From Paracoccaceae bacterium (lineage in GTDB: Bacteria > Pseudomonadota > Alphaproteobacteria > Rhodobacterales > Rhodobacteraceae): DNA of 10,853 bases. This document shows, piece after piece, positions 5,915 to 10,853 of this stretch (the first letter of the stretch is position 1; the number at the start of each line of letters is the position of its first letter). The notes under the pieces were generated by a model, which was not told where the DNA came from, did not search any database, and saw nothing but the letters and a program-made list of their open reading frames with translations. The stretch spans positions 1 to 10,853 of the forward strand of contig RFUP01000046.1 of the NCBI GenBank assembly GCA_009922885.1, in the 5' to 3' direction. A program made the translations under genes and the position numbers.

Positions 5915-6105
5915 CGCGTAAGGATCGTATTCCGCTGGATTAGACGGCGAACATCAGCAGCAGCGGCGGTCTGCGAAGCAGCAGCCGAGGGGTTACGCAG
6001 TGCGCCGGCGAGGAAGTTGCCTGCCACGTTGCCCACACCGATAGCAGCAGCGCCCGAACCGATTGCTGCGAGACCGGCGCCGATATGTGCGAGTTGACCT
6101 TCCAT
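5899..6105 (-). pseudogene. atpE: F0F1 ATP synthase subunit c, internally deleted and frameshifted
   Basis: Subunit c forms the proton-carrying ring. The first 47 codons are normal: MEGQLAHIGAGLAAIGSG and onward through the Gly/Ala-rich first helix and the conserved loop ALRNPSAAASQTA. The expected second helix, with the essential Glu in an FAEALG-like motif, is absent. Instead, after codon 47 (GCC, 5965-5967) and one extra base (5964), the family C-terminus LLLMFAV plus TAA appears at 5963-5940 in another frame. Start to that stop is 166 bases, against 225 for a 74-codon gene, so 59 bases are missing. The frame as written continues into unrelated sequence (AAAADVRRL...) to a stop at 5899. 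The ribosome site TAAGGAG (6114-6120) is intact. A cell with this as its only c subunit could not make ATP by F0F1, so an assembly/sequencing deletion or a second atpE elsewhere must be considered. Confidence 0.9.
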
Positions 6106-6157
6106 GGGTGTATCTCCTTACGATTGGAAGTTGGAATTCTAGATGAGCGAGCGGAGG

Positions 6158-6175
6158 GGCGGGATCACTCCCGCC
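6158..6175 (-). other. Short hairpin in the atpB-atpE gap
   Basis: A perfect seven-base-pair stem, GGCGGGA (6158-6164) with TCCCGCC (6169-6175), and a four-base loop, just after the atpB stop. There is no T run after it on the minus strand. It may be an RNA-processing or stability element upstream of the atpE leader; function inferred only. Confidence 0.4.
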
Positions 6176-6182
6176 ACTGCCA

Positions 6183-6941
6183 TTAGTGACCCGGATGCAG
6201 CGCGTCCTTGAGGTAAACGCAGGTCAGGATCGTGAACACGTAGGCCTGGATGAAGGCCACCAGCACTTCGAGGCCGTACATCGCGGTGATTGCCACCACG
6301 GAGACCGGCGAGATCGTGGCAATCGCGGCGAAGCCTGCGAACACCTTGATCACGGCGTGGCCTGCCATCACGTTGCCAGCAAGACGAATGGAGTGGCTAA
6401 CGGGGCGCACGAAGTAAGAAATCAGTTCGATGATCGCCAGAACCGGGCGCAGCGGCAGCGGTGCCGAGGAAACCCAGAAGAGGCCGAGGAAGTGGGTGCC
6501 GTGCTTCGCGATACCGTAGATGGTCACGGTCAGGAACACCAAAAGCGCCAGAACCACGGTCACAGCGAAGTGCGAAGTGGTGGTGAAGGACATCGGCAGG
6601 AGGCCGAGGAAGTTCGCCATCACGATGAACATGAAGAGTGTCATCACGTAGGGGAAGAACTTCACACCGTCTTTGCCGGTGACGTCTTCAACCATCTTGT
6701 AAACGAAGCCGTAGGCCAATTCCGCGATCGACTGCATGCGCGTCGGGATCGTGGCGCGGCGCGAGGTGCCCAGCACCATCAGGCCGATGATCGCGAGAAC
6801 CGCGATTGCCATCCACAGGGTCGCGTTCGTAATCGTGTACCATTCGATCGTGTCGCCACCGAACAGGGGCTTCACAATGAACTGGTCCATCGGGTGGAAC
6901 ACCAGGCCGCCTTCTTCACCGCCGTGCGCTTCAGTCGCCAT
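6183..6941 (-). CDS. atpB: F0F1 ATP synthase subunit a
   Basis: Membrane subunit that forms the two proton half-channels against the c ring. The 252-residue product starts at ATG 6941 (MATEAHGG), preceded by GAGGTCAAG; the longer upstream frame is basic, Arg-rich, and lies in the 3' end of atpI. Family marks: the N-terminal VFHPMDQF segment, FFPYVMTLFMFIVMANFLGLLP (about 95-116), and the essential channel arginine, Arg186, in SHSIRLAGNVMAGH. The last helix EVLVAFIQAYVFTILTCVYL (about 225-244) is also standard. About five or six membrane helices are expected. The start overlaps the end of atpI by 11 bases, suggesting translational coupling. The sequence looks intact, in contrast to the following atpE. 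Confidence 0.97.
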   Translation of the reverse strand: MATEAHGGEEGGLVFHPMDQFIVKPLFGGDTIEWYTITNATLWMAIAVLAIIGLMVLGTSRRATIPTRMQSIAELAYGFVYKMVEDVTGKDGVKFFPYVMTLFMFIVMANFLGLLPMSFTTTSHFAVTVVLALLVFLTVTIYGIAKHGTHFLGLFWVSSAPLPLRPVLAIIELISYFVRPVSHSIRLAGNVMAGHAVIKVFAGFAAIATISPVSVVAITAMYGLEVLVAFIQAYVFTILTCVYLKDALHPGH

Positions 6942-7275
6942 CTTGACCTCTCGTCTCTTCCCCGCTTTCGCGGGTGTCCGCTTTTTTCTCTTCCATCTCG
7001 CGCGCCGTCCGCAGCATCGTCTGCACACCGGCCGCGAGGCCGAATAACGTAAACAGCACCATCAACCAGGGCAGGGTTCCAAGAACCACATCCAGCCCGT
7101 ATCCGATGCCGAAACCGATCCCCAGACCGGCCACCAGCTCCGTCACCATCCGCCACGCCATATTGGCGCCCGAGTAGTGTTCGTCGCCCCTCGGTTTCGG
7201 TCCCTGCGTCGCCTTGACCGCCGCGATGCGCGCTTCGAGCGCTTCGATCTGCTGCTTGTCCATTGGCTCGTTCAT
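6931..7275 (-). CDS. atpI: ATP synthase assembly protein AtpI (AtpZ/AtpI family)
   Basis: A small membrane protein of 114 residues, first gene of the F0 operon. Family members help assemble the c ring and may carry Mg2+. A charged N-terminal part (1-35, PKPRGDEHYSGANMAWRM) is followed by two membrane helices, about 44-63 (Gly-rich, LVAGLGIGFGIGYGLD) and 68-86, and a very charged C-terminal tail (REMEEKKADTRESGEE). Start ATG at 7275 (MNEPMDK) with GAGG about ten bases upstream; a second in-frame ATG four codons later (7263) is possible. The end overlaps atpB by 11 bases. The linkage to atpB makes the call firm. Confidence 0.92.
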   Translation of the reverse strand: MNEPMDKQQIEALEARIAAVKATQGPKPRGDEHYSGANMAWRMVTELVAGLGIGFGIGYGLDVVLGTLPWLMVLFTLFGLAAGVQTMLRTAREMEEKKADTRESGEETRGQDGD

Positions 7276-7307
7276 GAGACCCAGACCTCGGGTTAGGGTT
7301 GAGGCGG

Positions 7308-7336
7308 GTGGTAAGGGGCGCGAGCCTTAGAGTCAA
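7308..7336 (-). promoter_or_regulatory. Predicted promoter of the F0 operon
   Basis: On the minus strand a good -35 box TTGACT (7336-7331) is followed after 17 bases by a weak -10 box TACCAC (7313-7308), 32 bases before the atpI start. Weak -10 boxes are common in alphaproteobacterial housekeeping promoters. Predicted by eye. Confidence 0.45.
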
Positions 7337-7359
7337 GCGCTCAACACAGACTGCGGCAC

Positions 7360-7390
7360 TTGACACAACCACCTGTAAAGATTGGATATT
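7360..7390 (+). promoter_or_regulatory. Possible promoter of the hydrolase-arsR pair
   Basis: A perfect TTGACA (7360-7365) faces the hydrolase gene. The best -10-like hexamer, GATATT (7385-7390, four of six), is at a long spacing of 19 bases, so the assignment is uncertain. It would leave a leader of over 100 bases before the start at 7509. Confidence 0.35.
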
Positions 7391-7508
7391 TATGAAAGAG
7401 AAATGCGATGGGTGTGGCGCACTTCTCAGATGTTTGCGCCAACGGGGCCCGTTTGCGATGTTCAACTTTCCGGTTGAGTTTTCCCGACCTCGCCTGCAAA
7501 GCTGGGCC

Positions 7509-8462
7509 ATGGCCTTCCGCACGACTTTTTCCCTGCCGCTCCTGCTCACCCTTCTGCTTCCGTTTTCTCTGGAAGCGGAGGAGCTTTTGCTGTCGGGCCC
7601 CGCAGGCCCACTGGCGGCCACGCTTGTGCAGCCGGAGGCGGTGAAAGCCGCGGCCCTCATCCTGCCCGGCTCCGGCCCGACCGACCGCAACGGCAACGCT
7701 CCCGGTGCGCTGGCCCCAAACAGTTATGCGCTGCTCGCAGACGCCTTGTCAGCCAAAGGCATCGCCAGCTTGCGCGCCGACAAGCGCGGCATCGGCCAGA
7801 GTGGTGGCGATGCCAACGCGGTCACCTTGGATGCCTACGCCGCCGATGCCGCTGTTCTGGCGGGAGAGCTGCGCGAGCGCAGTGGCGCGCCCTGCATCTG
7901 GATCGTCGGCCATAGCGAAGGTGGGCTGATCGCCTTGCGCGCAGCACCAGATCTGGGTGCCGTTTGCGGGCTTGTTTTGCTGGCCACACCTGGCCGCCCG
8001 CCGGGTGAAGTCTTGCGCACCCAGATTTCCGCCAATGAGGCGAATTTCGCCTTATTGGGCGCGACAGGTTCGCTGATCGATCGCATTACCAAAGGCGAGC
8101 ATATCAAGCTGAAGGAAATCCCCGAGCCTCTGCGCGGCCTCTTCCATCCGGCGGTGCAGGATTATCTGATCGATCTTTTCGCCCAGAATCCGCTCGCCCT
8201 CGCCTCCAGCATCGACCTGCCTGCCCTTGTGGTGCAGGGCGAGTGGGACGTCCAGATCACTGCGCTCGACGCCGAACGGTTAACCCAAGCCCTGCCCCAG
8301 GGCGTCCTGGCCTTTATCCCGCGCATGACCCATGCCCTGAAAGAAGCCGCCGATCCCTCGCGCGCGGCGGGCTTGCAAACTTATCTCGATCCGGCGCTGC
8401 CGCTTGCTCCGGGGCTGGCGGGTTTCATTGCGGATTTCATGCTGACGGGGGGCGATCCATGA
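7509..8462 (+). CDS. Secreted alpha/beta hydrolase (serine hydrolase/esterase type)
   Basis: A 317-residue protein with a signal peptide at about 1-22 (FRTTFSLPLLLTLLLPFSLEA), so it probably acts in the periplasm. The hydrolase fold follows: LILPGSGPTDRNGN (about 50-63; oxyanion-hole region typical of COG1073-like hydrolases), SLRADKRGIGQSGG (87-100), the nucleophile elbow GHSEGG with Ser136, the acid VVQGEWDVQI with Asp247, and the base MTHALK with His275. The triad is therefore complete. The substrate is unknown; small esters or acyl groups are a guess. Start: ATG 7509 gives the clean signal peptide; in-frame ATGs at 7392 and 7458 would add a non-secretory extension. The ribosome site is weak. 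The stop overlaps the start of the ArsR-type gene (ATGA), so they are co-translated. Confidence 0.85.
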   Translation: MAFRTTFSLPLLLTLLLPFSLEAEELLLSGPAGPLAATLVQPEAVKAAALILPGSGPTDRNGNAPGALAPNSYALLADALSAKGIASLRADKRGIGQSGGDANAVTLDAYAADAAVLAGELRERSGAPCIWIVGHSEGGLIALRAAPDLGAVCGLVLLATPGRPPGEVLRTQISANEANFALLGATGSLIDRITKGEHIKLKEIPEPLRGLFHPAVQDYLIDLFAQNPLALASSIDLPALVVQGEWDVQITALDAERLTQALPQGVLAFIPRMTHALKEAADPSRAAGLQTYLDPALPLAPGLAGFIADFMLTGGDP

Positions 8463-8803
8463 GTGCGCGCCTCGATGCGGTTTTTTCCGCCCTCGCCGAT
8501 CCCACCCGCCGTGCCATCCTGTCGATGCTTCTCGAAGACGATATGGCCGTCACAGACGTGGCCGACCCCTTTTCGATGAGCCTCGCCGCCATTTCCAAAC
8601 ATCTCGCGATCTTGGCCGATGCAGGTCTTATCAGTCAGGAAAAGCGCGGCCGTGTGAAATGGTGCAAACTTGAGCCCGATGCGCTCCGCGATGCCTCAGC
8701 CTGGATGAAAGGCTTCGGCCAGATGGAAGCGCTCGATTTCGATGCGTTCGAGAAGTTCCTCGAACAGGAACTTGAGGGCGGCGCGAAAAGCCTGCCCGAA
8801 TAA
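8459..8803 (+). CDS. ArsR-family winged-helix regulator
   Basis: A 114-residue DNA-binding protein. The winged helix spans about 3-75: VFSALADPTRRAILSMLL, recognition region SMSLAAISKHLAILADAGLI, wing EKRGRVKWCKL. It lacks the classical metal-sensing ELCVCDL motif (here DPFSMSLAAISKHL), and belongs with the metal-independent ArsR group whose genes are usually paired with an AHSA1/SRPBCC-fold gene. No such partner follows; the next gene is convergent. The start ATG overlaps the hydrolase stop, with a G-rich tract before it. The C-terminal part (FGQMEALDFDAFEKFLEQELEGG) is acidic and helical. It probably controls its own transcript, including the hydrolase. The stop is only four bases from the lysR stop. 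Confidence 0.9.
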   Translation: MSARLDAVFSALADPTRRAILSMLLEDDMAVTDVADPFSMSLAAISKHLAILADAGLISQEKRGRVKWCKLEPDALRDASAWMKGFGQMEALDFDAFEKFLEQELEGGAKSLPE

Positions 8804-8812
8804 GCGCTTATT
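8799..8812. other. 14-base palindrome holding both stop codons of convergent genes
   Basis: AATAAGCGCTTATT is a perfect palindrome. The TAA of the ArsR gene (8801-8803) and the TAA of the LysR gene (8810-8808, minus strand) are its mirror halves. There is no longer stem or T run, so it is not a convincing terminator. Confidence 0.5.
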
Positions 8813-9683
8813 CCCAAGCCGCCGCAGCCGCTTTCATCGCCTTGAGGAAGGCCTGAACCTTCGTCGTGCGGTGCAGATCGACATGGGTCACGAGCCAGAG
8901 TTGCGCGTCCCACTCCGGCAAAGGCGGGCTGATTTCAAGAAGATCGGGGTGATCCCCCGCCGTGCAATGTGGCAGGAAACCGATGCCGAGGCCTTCCAGC
9001 AACGCCGCCCGCGCCGCGTGGACATCGCCTGTGCGGAACACGATGGCCTCGCGCGGCACAGTGTTCCAGAGCCAGCGATAGAACGGTGCGCGCGCGGTTT
9101 CCTCGTCCTCGCCAATGAAGCGATGGCCCGCGAGATCGTGCAAACCGCCCGGCAGGCCGAACCTTTCGGCATAGGCCTTGGTGCAATAGAGCCCCGAACG
9201 CAGCTTGAAGAAGGGTTGCGCTACGTTATCGGGCTGGTCCGGTGCGGCCCCCGCCCGGATCGCCACATGCGCCTCGCCATATTCCAACCGAAAGAGCCGC
9301 TCGCCCGTGAGATAGCGCAAGACCACCTCGGGATGGGCGGCGCTGAAGGCATCCAGCACTGGCATGAGGATAGGAGTAAGCCCGGAAATCGAGGTCACCA
9401 CCAATTCCCCGGCCACCGCATCGCCTTGGCCTTTCAGGCGGCTGGCAAGCTGGGAAAGCTGGTCGTCGGTGGTTTGCGCCACCCGCAACAGATCGCGCCC
9501 GGCTTCCGTGGCGGTATAGCCGCGCGCGTGGCGCTGGAAGAGCTTCACGCCCAAGCGCTGCTCCAAGGAGTCGATATGGCGGATCACCGTGGCGTGGTGC
9601 ACGCCCAGAACATCCGCTGCGCCGGAAACCGTGCCGAGGCGCGCCACCTGAAACGCCGTGCGAACCTCGTCCCAGTTTTCCAT
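8808..9683 (-). CDS. LysR-family transcriptional regulator
   Basis: A 291-residue regulator. Residues 1-62 form the LysR winged helix (MENWDEVRTAFQVARLGTVSGAADVLGVHHATVIRHIDSLEQRLGVKLFQRHARG), and a substrate-binding domain follows from about residue 92 (GELVVTSISG...), with the familiar phrase VRTGDVHAARAALLEGLGIGFLP-like segment late in the protein. The ligand and targets cannot be inferred. The start is ATG at 9683; its ribosome site GAGGAG overlaps the stop of trpA, 14 bases upstream. A longer reading into trpA (to 10073) is a shadow frame. It lies downstream of trpA on the same strand and may be co-transcribed, but it is not in the usual LysR arrangement divergent from its target. Confidence 0.92.
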   Translation of the reverse strand: MENWDEVRTAFQVARLGTVSGAADVLGVHHATVIRHIDSLEQRLGVKLFQRHARGYTATEAGRDLLRVAQTTDDQLSQLASRLKGQGDAVAGELVVTSISGLTPILMPVLDAFSAAHPEVVLRYLTGERLFRLEYGEAHVAIRAGAAPDQPDNVAQPFFKLRSGLYCTKAYAERFGLPGGLHDLAGHRFIGEDEETARAPFYRWLWNTVPREAIVFRTGDVHAARAALLEGLGIGFLPHCTAGDHPDLLEISPPLPEWDAQLWLVTHVDLHRTTKVQAFLKAMKAAAAAWE

Positions 9684-9697
9684 CAGCGCGTCTCTCC

Positions 9698-10489
9698 TCA
9701 GGCGCGATGCGCGCCCTCGGCCAAGCCTTTCACGAAAGCCAGCACCTCGTCCACGGATTTTCCGTCGGCGATCTCGCTGACGATGGCGGAACCAACCACG
9801 CAGCCATCCGCGATGGAAGCGATATCCTGCGCGGTTTCCGGCGTGCGGATGCCGAAGCCCACGATCACGGGAAGATCGGTCGAGGCCTTGATGCGCGCCA
9901 CTTCCGGCGCCACAGCCGCCGCTTCCGCCGCAGCCGCCCCGGTGATCCCGGTGATCGAGACGTAATAGACGAAGCCCGACGTGTTCTCGAGCACCTTCGG
10001 CAGGCGCTTGCTGTCGGTCGTGGGCGTGGCGAGACGAATGAAGTTGAGACCCGCCGCCTGCGCGGGAATGCACAGCTCGTCATCCTCTTCGGGCGGCAGA
10101 TCGACGACGATCAGCCCGTCAATGCCTGCTGCTTTCGCATCCGCGAGGAATTTATCAACGCCGCGCGAATAGATCGGGTTGTAATAGCCCATCAGCACGA
10201 TGGGGGTGGTGGCATCGGACTTGCGGAACTCGACCACCATTTCGAGAGTCTTCTGCAGGGTCTGCCCACCTTCGAGCGCGCGCTGGCCTGCAAGCTGGAT
10301 CGTCGGGCCATCGGCCATCGGATCGGTGAAGGGCATCCCCAACTCGATCACGTCCACCCCGGCGGCAGGCATCCCTTTCATCACGGCAAGGGAGGTTTCC
10401 ACATCGGGATCGCCCGCCATCATGTAAGCGACGAAGGCTTTTTTTCCCTCTGCGCGGAGGGCGGCGAATTTGGCGTCGATGCGAGTCAT
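9698..10489 (-). CDS. trpA: Tryptophan synthase alpha chain
   Basis: Cleaves indole-3-glycerol phosphate to indole and glyceraldehyde 3-phosphate; the indole passes through a tunnel to TrpB in the alpha2beta2 complex. The 263-residue product is a complete TIM barrel. The signature VIELGMPFTDPMADGP (47-62) contains the catalytic Glu49 and Asp60 at the standard numbering. Other marks: VLMGYYNPIYSRG (about 98-110), GLIVVDLPPEE, FVYYVSITGITGA (loop 6 region) and VGFGIRTPE near the C-terminus. Start ATG 10489, with GGGAAGAG upstream. trpB is not adjacent, so the usual trpFBA order does not continue inside this window; it may lie elsewhere. A LysR gene follows after 14 bases. Intact, and the family call is certain. 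Confidence 0.97.
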   Translation of the reverse strand: MTRIDAKFAALRAEGKKAFVAYMMAGDPDVETSLAVMKGMPAAGVDVIELGMPFTDPMADGPTIQLAGQRALEGGQTLQKTLEMVVEFRKSDATTPIVLMGYYNPIYSRGVDKFLADAKAAGIDGLIVVDLPPEEDDELCIPAQAAGLNFIRLATPTTDSKRLPKVLENTSGFVYYVSITGITGAAAAEAAAVAPEVARIKASTDLPVIVGFGIRTPETAQDIASIADGCVVGSAIVSEIADGKSVDEVLAFVKGLAEGAHRA

Positions 10490-10547
10490 GATCTCTTCCC
10501 TGCGTTATTGTGCTTCCCTTGCCTCAGTCGCGTGGAAAAGGCAACGG

Positions 10548-10605
10548 CGGAGGGGGGCTCTGCCCCCCGGCTTCGCCTCCCCCCGGGATATTTACGCCAA
10601 TATGA
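10548..10605. repeat. G/C-rich hairpin element, Rhodobacterales intergenic repeat type
   Basis: A G run and C runs form a perfect hairpin GGGGGGC (10552-10558) / GCCCCCC (10562-10568) with loop TCT, followed by CTTCGCCTCCCCCCGGG and the tail GGATATTTACGCCAATATGA (10586-10605). From memory, elements with this hairpin plus a GGATATTT...AATGAA-like tail are scattered between genes in Rhodobacteraceae chromosomes. There is only one copy in the window, so its repeat nature rests on that memory. Confidence 0.6.
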
Positions 10606-10646
10606 AAGGCTGGCCGTGGTTTTCCGTTTCGGGCTAGGGTGCCGCT

Positions 10647-10853
10647 ATGATCGCGCGCAGCATTCCCAGCCCGTTTGGCCCATTGACGCTTTCCGAAGCG
10701 GAGGGCGCGCTTGTGTCCGTGGATTGGCGGGGCGGCGCGGATGGGGAAAGCACTTTGCTTCTGGCGGCCGAGGCGCAGTTCGCCGCCTATTTCGCAGGAG
10801 ATTTGCGGCGGTTCGATCTGCCGTGGCGGGTCGGGAAATCGGAGACGCAGGCG
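10647..10853 (+). CDS. ogt: Methylated-DNA-[protein]-cysteine S-methyltransferase, N-terminal part
   Basis: The first 69 codons of a DNA-repair protein that removes alkyl groups from O6-alkylguanine by suicide transfer to its own cysteine. MIARSIPSPFGPLTLSEAEGALVSVDW matches the usual N-terminal beta-strand pattern of Ogt/MGMT proteins (SPFGPLTL...), and AEAQFAAYFAGDLRRFDLPW is the characteristic Q-x-x-AYFxGxLxxFDLP segment. The catalytic PCHR motif would come about 60-70 residues further on, beyond the window, so activity cannot be judged. Start ATG 10647 with AGGG about eight bases upstream. It is divergent from trpA across a gap that contains the G/C-rich hairpin element. More of its codons end in G than in the deoB-gntR block. 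Confidence 0.88.
   Translation, partial: MIARSIPSPFGPLTLSEAEGALVSVDWRGGADGESTLLLAAEAQFAAYFAGDLRRFDLPWRVGKSETQA

Larger units (their letters stand above)
7276..7508. other. Divergent intergenic region, atpI / hydrolase
   Basis: A 233-base gap with outward promoters on both strands as listed. The part from 7391 to 7508 remains open in the hydrolase frame, with in-frame ATGs at 7392 and 7458, but the encoded peptide would bury the signal peptide, so I treat it as leader. It contains a hairpin TGGCGCA (7415-7421) / TGCGCCA (7435-7441) with a 13-base loop. No RNA family is recognised. Confidence 0.45.

Noticed and set aside
5899..5964. A genuine new C-terminus for the c subunit (AAAADVRRL...)
   Set aside because: The tail is hydrophilic and unlike any second helix of subunit c, while the true C-terminus LLLMFAV-stop is readable in another frame at the same place. 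A deletion explains both.
6186..7052. 288-codon plus-strand open frame opposite atpB
   Set aside because: His/Arg/Glu-rich antisense shadow; atpB with its essential Arg186 is certain on the minus strand.
7330..7508. A riboswitch or small RNA gene in the atpI-hydrolase gap
   Set aside because: Only one modest hairpin is visible and no conserved motif of a known RNA class was recognised.
9684..10073. N-terminal extension of the LysR frame into trpA
   Set aside because: The extension is Arg/Gly-rich and out of frame with the certain trpA gene. The normal LysR N-terminus MENWDEVRTAF with a ribosome site sits at 9683.
10548..10590. Rho-independent terminator
   Set aside because: The hairpin has no T run on either strand and lies between two divergent gene starts, so a terminator role is unlikely; it is called a repeat-like element instead.

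Overview
The window looks like chromosomal DNA from a GC-rich alphaproteobacterium of the Rhodobacterales/Rhodobacteraceae (Roseobacter or Rhodobacter relatives). The reasons are a split F0 operon in the order atpI-atpB-atpE-atpF'-atpF containing a b' subunit, protein sequences typical of that group, a lone trpA, and a G/C-rich hairpin element of a kind I associate with that family. There are 14 protein genes. The first (deoB) and last (a DNA alkyltransferase) run off the window ends. No rRNA, tRNA, CRISPR array, insertion sequence or phage gene was seen.

Layout. 1-2156 (+): nucleoside salvage, with phosphopentomutase (deoB, 5' end cut) overlapping adenosine deaminase (add, GTG start). 2140-2427 (-): a small lipoprotein whose end overlaps the end of add. 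2428-2558: a regulatory gap with two tandem, operator-like inverted repeats. 2559-3767 (+): a polytopic membrane protein with one cysteine (TsoY-like, tentative), closed by a strong terminator. 3901-4668 (+): a FadR-type GntR regulator with a palindrome over its own predicted -10 box. A symmetrical terminator at 4684-4714 separates it from the convergent F0 operon on the minus strand (4734-7275). After the divergent promoter region 7276-7508 comes a secreted alpha/beta hydrolase gene (7509-8462) coupled to a small ArsR-type regulator (8459-8803). These converge on a LysR-type regulator (8808-9683, -), which lies 14 bases behind trpA (9698-10489, -). The gap 10490-10646 holds the repeat-like element, and the start of an O6-methylguanine-DNA methyltransferase gene ends the window.

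The most striking observation is in the F0 operon. The c-subunit gene atpE is broken as written. Its first 47 codons are normal, and its last seven codons plus stop (LLLMFAV) are present but in another frame. About 59 bases between them are missing, and these should encode most of the second transmembrane helix with the essential proton-carrying glutamate. All neighbouring F0 genes look intact. The cause is either an assembly or sequencing deletion or a real lesion backed by another atpE elsewhere; the raw reads would decide.

The other points worth checking are the tandem palindromes and the single Cys of the TsoY-like gene, the GntR operator/promoter overlap, hairpins flanking atpE, and the hydrolase-ArsR pair. 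I found no clear new defence, mobile or biosynthetic system here; most of the window is ordinary core genome.
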